From Mesoplasma sp. JKS002658 (GTDB lineage: Bacteria; Bacillota_I; Bacilli_A; Mycoplasmatales; Mycoplasmataceae): DNA of 64,000 nucleotides. Numbering within the stretch: position 1 is the stretch's first letter; each line of letters opens with the position of its first letter. A program made the translations under genes and the position numbers. Below, piece after piece: positions 32,231-42,915 of the stretch. A model generated the notes under the pieces. That model was not told the DNA's origin. It did not search any database and saw only the letters and a program-made list of their open reading frames with translations. The stretch spans positions 310,001 through 374,000 of the forward strand of contig NZ_JAKNSW010000001.1 in NCBI RefSeq assembly GCF_023566355.1. Reading direction: 5' to 3'.

Positions 32231-32866
32231 TTATTTATCCTGTTCTTGAAGGAGTTTTGCTATTAATTCATCACCTTTAATAAAGAGATCATTTGTTTTC
32301 ATTGTTCGAGGATTGTTAACTAAAAAATAGTCGATCTGGTGGTGAAGATTATATTCATTTTGAATTTTAATCACCGAATTAAGTTCTTTCAATGAGCGAT
32401 TTCTTTCTTGACTAATAGTTTTTTTTCATCGATTTTTTGATCATTTACTCATCATTTTTGGATTAGCTAAATAAAGGTAACTATCGATTCCAGTTAGATT
32501 AGCTGATGGCAGAACTGCCCCTTCAATTAACAAGTTAACTTTTTCTGATTTCAAAACAAGAATAATTTCATCAGTCATGATTTTTAAGTATTTTCAAATA
32601 ATTGAAGAAATGAGGTGATTTTTCTTTTTATCTAAAAAAATGTAGTTAGCTAATTTTTGAAAATCAAAGTTTTGATTCTCATCAAAAAGATCAACAATTT
32701 GTTGATCTTTCAAATTAAGTAACTCAGTTTTTAAGGCTTGATTTTCTATAATCACATTATGAGCTAATTCATCTAAGCTTAAATAAACAAAGTGATATTT
32801 TTTAGCTAAATATTTTGCTAAAGTAGTTTTTCCTGAACCAATATTGCCATAAATACCAATAATCAT
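32231..32866 (-). CDS. coaE: Dephospho-CoA kinase
   Basis: Makes coenzyme A by phosphorylating dephospho-CoA. The 211-residue protein has an N-terminal P-loop IGIYGNIGSGKTTLAKYL, then YLSLDELAHNV (equivalent to the family's DADxIAH), a lid region and the late segment IDYFLVNN, typical of CoaE near the C-terminus. It starts four bases after the stop of the small gene upstream and is probably co-transcribed with it. Confidence 0.82.
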
Positions 32867-32870
32867 AGTT

Positions 32871-33161
32871 TTAGTTCAATCCCTTACTAATTAATTTCAT
32901 TTGCTTTTCAACAGAAATTTTGGTGCAAGTGATTAAAACATTTTCATCTTTTGAAAAGACGAAAAACATGTCTTTAGATTTACCCACCCCCACATAATAA
33001 TAATGATTATCTTCAAAACCATGGGTTGAAAGGTTGACCAATCGACGTACTTCTTCGCGCACTTCTCAATCGGTCTTATCTTTCATCTTCAAACGTTCTT
33101 TCACTCGTTGAAGTCCGTGATCACTATATTCAAAATTGCTCGCTTGTTGATAATAAGACAT
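32871..33161 (-). CDS. Small protein resembling DUF4258
   Basis: A 96-residue cytoplasmic protein with a good ribosome binding site (AAAGGAG). The helix YSDHGLQRVKERLKMKD, followed by a beta-rich half ending NVLITCTKIS, recalls DUF4258-type proteins (His-x3-Arg-x3-Arg helix plus sheet), a fold related to RelE-like small ribonucleases. No antitoxin-like partner is adjacent, so I would not call it a toxin. It precedes coaE by four bases. Confidence 0.5.
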
Positions 33162-33189
33162 CGCTGCCAGCTCCTTTACAACAATAAAA

Positions 33190-33222
33190 AAAATGATAAA
33201 AAACAGTTGTTTTTATCATTTT
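33190..33222 (-). terminator. Terminator after the membrane protein gene at 33227
   Basis: A 13-bp stem (AAAATGATAAAAA with its complement), with T residues following on the minus strand. Confidence 0.7.
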
Positions 33223-33226
33223 AACA

Positions 33227-34696
33227 CTAATTATTATCGTTTTTATCAGACGAATCTTTTTTGGATTTATGTTTGAAGAGACTCTCAACTCATAAACGGA
33301 ATTTTGATTTATTCTTAATTATTACTTCATCATTGTCAAAAAGTGATTCATCATAAGTATAAGACTGTCCCTGCATCGTAGCAACGATTGCTTGTTGGTA
33401 TTCAGCATTAGCTTTAACCATTTTATTACGGTCAGGACGAGGATTAACAATCAAGGTAAAGAGACACATTATTAAGGTAATTCCTAAAAAGGCAAGGGAG
33501 ATATCGATAAAAATAGTAACCCATCTTACTGGATACACCCTCATTATTCCTTCTCACCAAGTATTAAAAGTTGTTTCATTATAATTGTCAAAACTATTGC
33601 TATAGAAGTTTTTTCAACCTTGTTTTAAACTATCAGGTGAAGCAAAACGATAAATTTGAATAATTGATAGAGCAAAGAAAAGAATAGTAAAGAATAAAGC
33701 AAAATAAGAGATACGGTACTTTTCTCGGTTAGATTTTGGTCGAGCAAAACAAGCATAACCAAGATAAATTGCTGGAATCGCATAGAAGACGAAGGTAATA
33801 ATGCTTAAAAATCCACCAGATCCCATTGCTGCTAAATTATATTTGTTAGTGACATCACTCAAAACATGTCATTTACTTTCAGTGTTTGTTCCGATGATGG
33901 TTCAATCCAACATTGGATTAACACCATTATTGGCAATTTTATCAACTGAACCATTTAACGTAAAGCTAACACTAATTGCATAAGCATTGGCTGCAATCAA
34001 AACAATTGCAGAAATGATTCCAATCACTCCCAATATCATCTTAAAAATCGGCATTCATTTTGGTTTGGTACTGTAAGGATAGAAACGTGGATCAACTGCT
34101 GGTGATGAAGGCATATCAGCTAAACCTTGTTGTAAAGGATTAAAGAAATTATTCTGATGAGATTGGTGGTTGGATTCTTGGTTTCTTTGAACATTTTCAT
34201 CAAAATTACCAGCACCCACTTCTGGTTCAACAGTTTGTTTTTTTTCAGCTTCTTTTGCTGTTTTAATTTTTGCTTGTTCTTGTTCATCAAACTTATTAAT
34301 CGTTGCAGAAGACAACTTCGCACTAGTTAAAATATCTTCTTGATGAATACGTTGGTGGGGATCAATTCGACTTTGTTTAAAATCATATTTCTTAGCAATG
34401 TAGGCAATCAAATCGGTATAATCTTTGTACATCGCATCAACATCCCGATTATCTAAACGTTGAAACCTATGTTTTTGATCAGTTAAAAGAACAACAGCTT
34501 TTCCAAAGATAACCGCTCATTCTTGGTCTTCAAATGAAGCTTGGTGCTCTTTTTCTAAAGTAACTAAATCATTAATTAAACCGATTACTTGCTTTTGAAA
34601 CTTCTCATCTTTAAGTACTCAGTACTTTAACTTTTCATCCTTAAGTAGGACGTTTAAGAGTTCAATGACACTTTGGTATACTTTTTGTGAGTCCAT
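33227..34696 (-). CDS. Membrane protein with long cytoplasmic N-terminus
   Basis: A 489-residue protein. The first 210 residues are soluble and helical, ending in a Gln/Asn/Pro-rich linker (about residues 150-205). Then come four membrane helices: one at about residues 218-240, two separated by a short charged loop in the middle, and one near residue 390. The protein ends in a 70-residue charged tail. I do not recognise a family. Its ATG overlaps the holA stop by one base (TAATG), so it is translated after HolA, although a functional link is unlikely. Confidence 0.65.
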
Positions 34697-35664
34697 TAAT
34701 TTTCTCTTTCTATAACTTTAATTAACTCTAGTTTGGCAATAATTGTTGGGTCAATGCTCCCTTGAACTAATAAACTATTTAAGTCGTAAAGCACTAATAT
34801 TTTATCATTTAATGTATCAATATCTAAGTGTTTATACTTCTTAAAAGTCATTTTTATTCGATAAGGATGGGCATTTAAAAGTGTGGCAATTGTTTGAGAA
34901 CTTTTTTGTCGCTGTTTAAGTAAAAAACAGTCTCGCGTAAAAACTAGTTCACTTGCTAATAAATAAATCAAACTCACACAATCATTGTTGAGTTCAAAAT
35001 AATCACGAAGTTGAACAATAAATGCTTTAGTCTGGTTATTGATAAATGCTTCAGCAAGGTTGAATATATTTACCTCGCGATATTTACTGATATTCTGATC
35101 GATTGTATTTTGATCAATTATTGGTGTTGACAAAGCTGAGAGTTTTTCAATTTCATGATTAATTGCCACCAAATCATTGGGAATGATGGTTAAAAAATAT
35201 TTTATGTGTTGTTCAGTGATTTTTTTCTTTTTAGCTTGCAGACGTTGATTAACATAAGCTTGCAAATGAGCACTATCAAGTAAAGGTACTTCAATAACTC
35301 GACACTCATTAGCAAATTTTTGGGCAATTTTAGTTTTGGTTGAAATCTCATCAGTTTGGACACTAAAAATAATAGTTGTTTGGTCATTTTTACTTGCTAA
35401 AATCTTTAGCATAAGTTCCTTTTGACTCTTATTTGGATACTTTTTTTCATCCAAAGTCTGGTTAGTCAAAAATAAACAATCATTAATAATAATAGTTTTA
35501 TGTTGAGCAAACAAAGCAACAGTATTCACATTTTCATAAATTCTATTCAAATTATCATCAATTCATGAGTAAACTTGAACTTCTGATTCCAAAGTATGCT
35601 TCTTAATAATTTTTTCAACTTGGTTTTTTAATAAAAAGTGATCGGCGCTATAAACTAAATACAT
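34696..35664 (-). CDS. holA: DNA polymerase III delta subunit
   Basis: The clamp-loader subunit that opens the beta clamp. The 322-residue protein begins MYLVYSADHFLLKNQVEKII (family start), contains IINDCLFL, TTIIFSVQTDE and the helical LQAYVNQRLQAKKKKI region, and ends with the collar domain. Identity is modest, as usual for HolA. It sits near rpsT and comEC, the same grouping as in Bacillus, although the peroxiredoxin gene lies between. Confidence 0.85.
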
Positions 35665-35688
35665 ATCCTTCCCCTTTAATGGTTCTTC

Positions 35689-35694
35689 ATTATA
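35689..35694 (-). promoter_or_regulatory. -10 box for holA
   Basis: TATAAT on the minus strand, 25 bases before the holA start; AAGGGGAAGG follows. Confidence 0.5.
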
Positions 35695-35738
35695 TATGAC
35701 AACTACTCTTAATCTTCACAAATCAACAATAAAAAATA

Positions 35739-35771
35739 ATTAAAACTGGTTTTTGTTAGACCAGTTTTAAT
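35739..35771 (-). terminator. Terminator after the peroxiredoxin gene
   Basis: An 11-bp stem (ATTAAAACTGG with CCAGTTTTAAT on the plus strand); on the minus strand it is followed by TATTTTTTATT. Confidence 0.75.
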
Positions 35772-35774
35772 GTT

Positions 35775-36182
35775 TTATTTAGCTAATTTTTGAAGCAATT
35801 CCTCAATATGTTTGGTTGGTTCTACATTACGCATCTCAACTAAGATTTTTCCGTCTGAATCAACTACAAATGTACTACGAATAATTCCGCTCTGTTTTTC
35901 ACCAATCACTTTAAATTGATTGGTAATTTCTCTAGTTAAGTCAGAAATCAAAGGATAAGCTAAATCTTTTTCACAAGAAAAGTCGTCATTAGCTTTTTCA
36001 TCATCATTACTGATTCCCACAACGTTATATCCCAAATCTTGGAATTCTTTTAAATGTTTGTTATAAGCAGCTACTTCCAAAGAGCAACCACTAGTTCCTG
36101 CTTTTGGATAAAAGAAAATAATTAAACCTTTACTTCCACTCAACTTTTTCACATCTAAACTTTTTAAGACCCTATTTTCCAC
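35775..36182 (-). CDS. bcp: Peroxiredoxin of the Bcp/AhpC-TSA family
   Basis: Reduces hydroperoxides through a reactive cysteine. The 135-residue protein has FFYPKAGTSGCSLEVAAY, with peroxidatic C33 in the place of the Bcp motif PGCTxEAC. The resolving cysteine five residues later is alanine (A38); another cysteine occurs at C70. The start is a GTG at 36180-36182, eight bases after AGAGG; an upstream in-frame GTG is too close to that site. The protein is shorter than most Bcp at the N-terminus. Confidence 0.85.
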   Translation of the reverse strand: MENRVLKSLDVKKLSGSKGLIIFFYPKAGTSGCSLEVAAYNKHLKEFQDLGYNVVGISNDDEKANDDFSCEKDLAYPLISDLTREITNQFKVIGEKQSGIIRSTFVVDSDGKILVEMRNVEPTKHIEELLQKLAK

Positions 36183-36203
36183 AAAAATCACCTCTTATAT
36201 TCA

Positions 36204-36209
36204 TTATAA
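36204..36209 (-). promoter_or_regulatory. -10 box for the peroxiredoxin gene
   Basis: TATAAT on the minus strand, 22 bases before the GTG start. It is divergent from rpsT. Confidence 0.5.
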
Positions 36210-36293
36210 CTTGTCCTCACCTTTTTTTATTATTTTCAGGTCAATTTGAACCTTTTTCACATTTTTTAAAACTATAAATTAAGAAAGATTTGA

Positions 36294-36299
36294 TATAAT
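36294..36299 (+). promoter_or_regulatory. Extended -10 box for rpsT
   Basis: TGATATAAT: a TG-extended TATAAT, 42 bases before the start; AAGGAGAGA is the ribosome binding site. Confidence 0.6.
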
Positions 36300-36340
36300 A
36301 GACTTTGTAGTGTGAAAAAAGAATGTAAGGAGAGAGTTGA

Positions 36341-36586
36341 ATGGCAAATATTAAATCGCAAAAAAAACGTGTTTTAACTAATGAAAAATCACGTTTAGCA
36401 AATAAAGCACTTAAATCTGAAGTCAGAAAAGCAATTAAAAAAGCTAGAACTGCTAAAAGCGAAGATGCCGCTAACAAACAAGAATTAGTTAGCACAGCAG
36501 TTCGCTTAATTGACAAAAGCGTTACTAAGGGGATATATAAACCAAACAAGGCGGCTAGAGAAAAATCACGCCTAATGGTTGCTTAA
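36341..36586 (+). CDS. rpsT: Ribosomal protein bS20
   Basis: An 81-residue basic helical protein that binds 16S rRNA. MANIKSQKKRVLTNEKSRLA and the C-terminal KGIYKPNKAAREKSRLM are typical of bS20. It is a single gene on the plus strand amid minus-strand genes, with a strong promoter and ribosome binding site and a terminator that reaches into the end of comEC. Confidence 0.96.
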   Translation: MANIKSQKKRVLTNEKSRLANKALKSEVRKAIKKARTAKSEDAANKQELVSTAVRLIDKSVTKGIYKPNKAAREKSRLMVA

Positions 36587-36610
36587 TATATCCTTGCAAT
36601 AATTTTGATT

Positions 36611-36636
36611 AACACTCTTTATGGAGTGTTTTTTAT
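36611..36636 (+). terminator. Terminator after rpsT, overlapping the end of comEC
   Basis: Stem AACACTC with GAGTGTT and a T tract on the plus strand. The last codons of the convergent comEC are read through the same bases. Confidence 0.7.
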
Positions 36637-38685
36637 TTTAATAAAGAAATTGAACTTACCCCCAGTAACTTTATAAGGAATTGATAATTGTTCTAATTTA
36701 CTGATTGTTTCATCATTAGGAAATTGTCTTAATCCTTGTTTTTCTCCAGAAATAAACACTAATTTTGGTCGTAAATAAGTCAATCAAGGCAAAGTGGAAC
36801 TAGTTTTACTACCGTGATGTCCGGCCAACAAATAATCAATGGTTTTATTTTGAATACAGGCACGAAAATTAATATCATTTAAGAGTTTAATTTCACCTTC
36901 TGTTTCTAAATCATTCATAATCAAGAAGTTTTTGTGATGGAAATTTAATAAATAGACCAAACTATTATTATTTTCATTTTTACTTTGACTATCAAGATTA
37001 AAAAGATTAATCCGTACATCCTTGACTTGATAAAATCTCAGAGCAGTCTCTCTTTTAATCACTTTTTTAATCAAAATCTTATCAGTCATCAATGCTTCAA
37101 TCTGGTTATAGTGATCTTCGTGGTAATGAGAAATGAAGATTTCATCAATTCGACGAATTCCTCAATATTGACAATAATTTTTTAAAATACTCTTGCTATG
37201 ACCCGGACCCGATCCAGCATCAAACAAGGTGATGTGGTTTTTTTGTTTTAAGATTACAGTTTGACCATTACCAACATTCAAAATTTCGATTCCAGGTTGA
37301 AAATAAAGAAATTTTGCACTAAAAATAAAAACTAAACAAAGTAAAGTTGTTATCAACAATCCGCCTTTACACCACTTCGGAGTTGAAATCGTGAGAAACA
37401 ACTTTAAAAATCCAAAATAAAGAAAATATCAATAGATCTTAACGTGACCTGTAGCATAAAACCAATTAATCTTTGCAAAACAGGTTAATTCACTAGTAAC
37501 TAAATGATTTAAAAAATGATAAACAATATCAATTTTTGGAATTCAAAAAGTTAATCACGTTAAGATGTTTAAAAAACCCAATAAAGGTGCAAGTAGGACG
37601 CAAAAAACCTCATTTAAATAAAAGAAACGATAACCGATTAAACTATTAACTACACCAAAAGTTAGGTTACTAATTACAAAATTAAAAAGTAATTGTTTTC
37701 AAATTGATTGTGATGATGTGAAGCGAAAATAGATAATTACCATTACATAATATAAGAAAACATTACTTTGAATTAAACTATTATCTAAAGCAATTAAACA
37801 ACTATAAACAATCACTCAAATACTGATTAAATTTGGTTTAATCTTTTTAATTCTTAATCAATTGTGAACCAGACTGGTTAATGCGACTCTAGTCAAAACG
37901 AAGGGAAAATTTAGGGTAAAACCAAAACATAAAAGTAATCCATCAACAACTAATCCTGTTTTGTATTTCACGTGGACTTTCCCCTTAGCTTTTTGAATCA
38001 GTTTAGTTAAAGTTCAACTGAGAAAAAATCATGGTAAACCACCAAAGTTTAATAAATAAGTAATGCCCAATTGGTTCGTTCTTTGAATCAGTTCAATACT
38101 AGACTGATGATTATTTAAAAGAAAAACTTGTTCAAAATCACTGTGAAAAAATCGTTTATAAAAAAGATTTATTTTGAATAATCACCCGTTATTAGTAGAA
38201 ATAACCCGGTCTGGTCGTACTTCTTGATTAACTCCCTTTTGGTGTAAATAATTTTGAAAGTTGAATTCAAAATAATTACTTTGTTTTGATAAAGGAAGTG
38301 CTTGACCAGTAATTAAGAGTTTTTGGTGTAAATAAAATTGGTGGTCTGGGAGTAAAGATAAAGAACAATAGTATTTAATTCCATGATGATCAAGAAGTAG
38401 ATAGTTATCTTTAATTGTTTGGACAATAAATTTAGTTTGTATTAAAGTTGGTGGAGTTTTAACCAATCAACTCACCACACAACGAATCAAAAACGAAATT
38501 AGTAACAACAAACTCACAATCATTGGTGAAAATTTTACTTTTCAATCAACTAAAGTGAAAAGTAGTAGAACTCCAATTCCTGGAATCAAAATTCAAGGTA
38601 CCTTTAAAGAGATTAAGGCAATTAAGCCACTAAAAAGAAAATAAATCACAAAATAATCTTGAGGCTTTAAGAGAGTTTTAGTCAC
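36619..38685 (-). CDS. comEC: ComEC/Rec2-like DNA-uptake channel protein
   Basis: A 688-residue membrane protein. N-terminal helices and a soluble OB-like part are followed by the multi-helix competence domain (residues about 150-430). A C-terminal metallo-beta-lactamase domain has NVGNGQTVIL, FISHYHEDH (metal-binding His/Asp, about residue 520) and LLAGHHGSKTSS. In competent bacteria this protein carries single-stranded DNA across the membrane. The start is a GTG at 38683-38685, overlapping the small gene upstream by 19 bases. Many TGA-Trp codons occur in the helices. No comEA or pilus gene is seen in the window, so uptake is unproven. Confidence 0.88.
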
Positions 38686-38954
38686 ACCACTTCCCCCTCT
38701 ATTTCTAAAAACCCTTGCTCTAAATAAAGATAAAAGTTGTACTGACTTTTTTGAAAATGATGCTTAAAATCACTAGTTTGTTGTGGTTTAAAATTAATCA
38801 CTTTAGGATAAAGAATCATTTGGTTTTGATACGATGTCAAGTTTAGTAGTTTTAATTGGTACGTTGATTTATTAACCAAATAAGTAGTGGTTAAAAACCC
38901 TAAACAAATGGTGAAGAAAATTAATAAAAAAGAAAAACTAAGTTGTTTTTTCAT
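38667..38954 (-). CDS. Small membrane-anchored protein between valS and comEC
   Basis: A 95-residue protein with one N-terminal membrane helix (about residues 6-28; no lipobox) and a short extracytoplasmic part rich in Tyr, Gln and Leu. It has the strongest ribosome binding site nearby (TAGGAGG) and overlaps comEC by 19 bases, so it likely couples translation to ComEC. Its position suggests a competence helper, but it lacks the helix-hairpin-helix domain of ComEA. It could also be a detached N-terminal part of ComEC. The family is unknown. Confidence 0.6.
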
Positions 38955-38986
38955 GATTAACCTCCTAAAGAGATTAAGAAGAAAAC

Positions 38987-41641
38987 TTAGTTTTTTCTCA
39001 TTTTTAATTCAGCAATTTTTGCAGCAATATTTTCTGCTTGCAATTGGTATTCTTGATACTTGCTTTGTTCTAATGCCACCTTTTCTTGGGAAGCTTTCTT
39101 TATAAAATTAGGGTTAGTAAGAATTTTTTCACTTCGAGCTAATTCTAATCTTAATTGTTCTTGTTGAACTAAAAGATCATTTAACTCCTGTTCATAATCA
39201 AAAAAAGTTGTTGCATCTAATTCAATAAAGAAGTTTTTGATTCTTAAAGAAGTGATTTCTTGTTGAGCAAAGTTCAAAGTTTGATTAATTTCAAAATTAA
39301 CCATTCGTTTCAAATAAGCATTAATTTCTCCTAAGTTCTCGAATAATAATCCTTCTTGATCTGAAGTTAATTTTGTTAATTTTCCAGTTAAAGCTAAATC
39401 TTTTTTAAGTTGTTTTTCTGCTCTAAAGTCTCTGACTCCTTCAATCAAGGCAATTAATAAGTCTAAATAACTATTTTTTCCAACATATTCTTCAATGGTT
39501 AGTCGTTCTTCAAGAATTGATTTTTTTAATCCCAAGTGTTGGTAAATTTCTTCACTAACAAAAGGAATAAAAGGGTGCAACAAAACCAAGATTTCTTTTA
39601 AAACATACACCAAAACCTGTTTTGTTGGCGCATTGTTGTGTTCAAGTTCAACTTTTGAAAGTTCAATAAACCACGAACAATAGTCATCCCACACAAACGT
39701 TAATAGTTCGCGTCCACTTAAAGCAAATTCATAATCATTCAATTGGTCGATAACCCTTGCTTTTAATTGCTGCAATTTGCTAAGAATTCATTGGTCAGTT
39801 TTGGTTAAATCTTGTTGAATTAAAGTTTTGAAATCATCAACAAAAACAAAATCTTTGTCGATGTTCATTAAAACAAAGCGCGAAGCGTTTCAAAGCTTAT
39901 TGATAAAATTTCAAGCACTACGGATTTTTTCTTCGCTATATTTAATATCTTGGCCAGGAGTAGAGTTAGTCAACAAAAAGAAGCGCAACGCATCAGCACC
40001 ATACTGGTCAATAACATCCATTGGATCAATCCCGTTTCCTAATGATTTGGACATTTTCTTACCAGTTTCATCCCGAATTAAACCGTGAATTAAAACATCG
40101 TTAAATGGTTTTTCTTCTACTAAAGCAAGAGATTGAAAAACCATTCGTGCTACTCAAAAGAAAATAATGTCATAACCAGTTACTAATGTACTGGTGGGGA
40201 AAAAAGCTTTAAAGTAGGGATTTTGTGTCGTTTGTTCTGGATTTCAGTTCAAAGTTGCCAAGGGTCATAATCCTGATGAAAACCAGGTATCTAAGACATC
40301 AGGATCTTGAGTGTAGTTATTGATGTCATCAGGAGGATTGACACCAACATAAACTTCTTTAGTTTGATTATGATACCAAACTGGAATTTGGTGACCCCAC
40401 CACAACTGACGAGAAATCGTTCAATCATGAACGTTTTCCATCCATTTATTTAAGACTTCCATAAAGCGTGGAGGGAAAAATTTTACCGCTTCATCACTGG
40501 CTTGCAAATCCAAAACCATTGCTGATAAAGGTTTCATTCGCACAAACCATTGTTTAGAAAGATAAGGTTCAACCACTGCTTGACTGCGCTCAGAAAAGCC
40601 TACTTGGTGAGTAATATCTTCAACCTTAACTAGATTATCAGCTTTATTTAAGTTATCAACGATTTTTTTTCGAGCAGAAATGGGATCCAAACCTTCATAA
40701 GTTGATCCACCTTTCTTGTTGATTAAACCTTTAGTAGTTAAACATTTAGGCATTTTTAAATGATGACGTTGACCAATAACAAAATCATTTGGGTCATGAG
40801 CAGGAGTAACTTTCATTGCCCCAGTACCAAAATCCATCGCCACATACTCATCAGCAATAATTGGAATTGTTTCTTGATTTATTGGGTTAATCACCATTTG
40901 TCCTACTAATGTTTGATAACGAGAATCAAGGGGATTAACAACAACTGCTTGATCAGCAAACATTGTTTCAGGACGGGTAGTAGCAACTTCAATGTACTGG
41001 TTAGGTTCATTTTTTAAACGATACTTAAAGTAATACATCTTCCCTGCAACTTCTTGATAAACTACTTCAACATTAGAGATTGCAGTTTCTTGAACAGGAT
41101 CCCAGTTCACAATTTGTTCACCTTGATAAATTAAGTCTTGATGATACATCTGAACAAAAACTCAACGAACCAAATCATTAACTTGTGGATCTAAAGTGAA
41201 CTTTTCTTGACTATAATCCAATCCCAAACCAAGTTTTTTTCACTGCGAACGAATTACTTGAGCATAGTCTTCTTTTCATAACCAAGTTTTTTTTAAAAAC
41301 GCTTCTCGACCTAACTCGAATCGATTAACTCCAGTTTCTTTTAACTTGGCTTCAACTTTGGTTTGAGTAGCAATTCCAGCATGATCCATTCCTGGTAGAT
41401 AAAGTGTTTCATAACCAATTAACTTTTTAAACCGAATCAAAGCATCTTGTAAACTACCATCTCATGCATGGCCCAAATGCAATTTTCCAGTTACATTTGG
41501 GGGTGGTAAAACTAAAGAAAATTTTGGTTTTTGACTATTTGGGTCAGCTTTGAAATAGTTGTTCTTCATCCAAAAATCATATTTTGAACTCTCGATACTC
41601 TCTGGGTGATATTTTTTTTCTAAAACCAGATTTTCTTTCAT
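38987..41641 (-). CDS. valS: Valyl-tRNA synthetase
   Basis: Charges tRNA-Val. The 884-residue class I enzyme has [15 protein letters not shown] (HIGH motif at about residue 55), the editing domain, [13 protein letters not shown] (KMSKS) and a C-terminal coiled-coil arm ending in a Lys/Arg-rich tail. Length is normal. The upstream region has a poor -10 (TAGAAT, 41676-41681 on the plus strand) and no T-box elements that I can find. The small gene and comEC follow downstream in the same orientation. Confidence 0.96.
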
Positions 41642-41756
41642 TTCTTACTCCTTAAAATCAACGCCTAATAAGTTAATTCTACAATAAAACCTCAAATTAT
41701 TTAATCAATCTTATGGTGATAATCTGAGACTATCAAAACTGAAATATTTTTTTTGC

Positions 41757-41762
41757 TATAAT
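41757..41762 (+). promoter_or_regulatory. -10 box for the membrane gene at 41793
   Basis: TATAAT, 30 bases before the GTG start; AAAGGAG at 41780-41786 follows. Confidence 0.55.
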
Positions 41763-41792
41763 CATTTCCAGAAAAGTTTAAAGGAGCAGTTT

Positions 41793-42785
41793 GTGAAACA
41801 CCGCCATATTCTTGAAGAACTAGAAAAAGTCAATTCTACCAACAAAGACCAGATCAAAAGTGAAAAAGATATCTCCAATGACTTTGCCAAACTAACAATT
41901 ATTCACAATTCTTTTTTCTGATTCAACATGATTTCATTAATTATTATTACTTGTCTAACAGTCGCTGAAGTTCCCTTATTAATTCTAAATCGTGACAAAA
42001 TCTGAATTAACTTAATCGTAGCTTCTTTAGTGATGATTTGATCATTTACCCTCTATTTAATTTTTTCTAGTCAAGGAATTAGTGGATTTGAATATAATGA
42101 TATTTATTATAATAGTGGTCGTAATGTTAAACGCAATCATGAAGTAAGGTACTTAAACTACAAGTTGGTCGTTATTTCACTTTCAATTTGTGTGTTTGAT
42201 TTCTTACTCTTCTATGGAGCGGCCATCGATATGATTACTGGTGGAGATCACGTTGTTAAATATGAACGCGGAATTCCGATTTTTGCAGCCTTATCAATCA
42301 CTATGCCTGCAATGATTATTCCTTTGGTAGTGCAATTTATTAACCGCTACATTACCTATGACCACCAAATGGAAAGTTTTAATAAGTGGTTAGAAATGAA
42401 TGGGATTTCAAAACTAAATTATATTAGCAAGATTAATTATGAGGATGAAAATTTCACTTGAAAGGAAGTTGCAATTCAACTAGAACTAAATGCTAATGAT
42501 TTGATTTTAGATACTTCTTCTGAAAATAAGTCTAAAGAACAGATTGATCTTTACAATCAGGTTAAAATTAAAATTATTAAAGAGATGATTGTTCAATTTA
42601 ATAATAATATGGATAAGAAGTATCAACTTTATAAAACTATTAATGTTTATCATAATAAACATGGTCGAATGAGTTATAAAAAAACGCTGCGAAATAGTGC
42701 CATCATTTCTAAGGTTAAACGTTTAGATCGCAAAAATGAGATTATGGCTTTATTATTATTACCTTACTTTAATAAAACTATTTAA
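41793..42785 (+). CDS. Four-helix membrane protein
   Basis: A 330-residue protein starting with GTG six bases after AAAGGAG. The charged N-terminal 45 residues precede two membrane helices (about 48-68 and 76-97). A short loop and two more helices (about 125-145 and 165-190) follow, then a 140-residue cytoplasmic tail, acidic and then strongly basic at the end. I do not recognise a family. It is monocistronic, between a divergent valS and a strong terminator. Confidence 0.65.
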
Positions 42786-42787
42786 TT

Positions 42788-42826
42788 AAAAACCTTGATA
42801 AAGTGAATTTTATCAAGGTTTTTCTT
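42788..42826 (+). terminator. Terminator after the membrane gene
   Basis: A 15-bp stem (AAAAACCTTGATAAA and its complement) with a T-rich tail. Confidence 0.85.
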
Positions 42827-42840
42827 TTCTCTTCGCCCAT

Positions 42841-42858
42841 CGTTCATATGAGAGAACG
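42841..42858. promoter_or_regulatory. Inverted repeat upstream of the NAD(P)-binding gene
   Basis: CGTTC-N8-GAACG lies about 20 bases before the -10 box (TATAAT, 42879-42884). It could be an activator or repressor site; the evidence is only its symmetry and position. Confidence 0.3.
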
Positions 42859-42878
42859 TTTGGTTTTATTTTGAGTGC

Positions 42879-42884
42879 TATAAT
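42879..42884 (+). promoter_or_regulatory. -10 box for the NAD(P)-binding gene
   Basis: TATAAT, 31 bases before the start; AAGAGG follows at 42901. Confidence 0.5.
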
Positions 42885-42915
42885 TATAACCAATACAAGA
42901 AAGAGGTTAATAATT

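Noticed and set aside
32871-33161. Toxin-antitoxin pair
   Set aside because: Only one small gene is present and its neighbours are coaE and a membrane protein gene; there is no antitoxin candidate.
41642-41792. T-box riboswitch upstream of valS
   Set aside because: I looked for the conserved AGGGTGGNACCGCG element on the minus strand and found nothing like it; the same holds for hisS.
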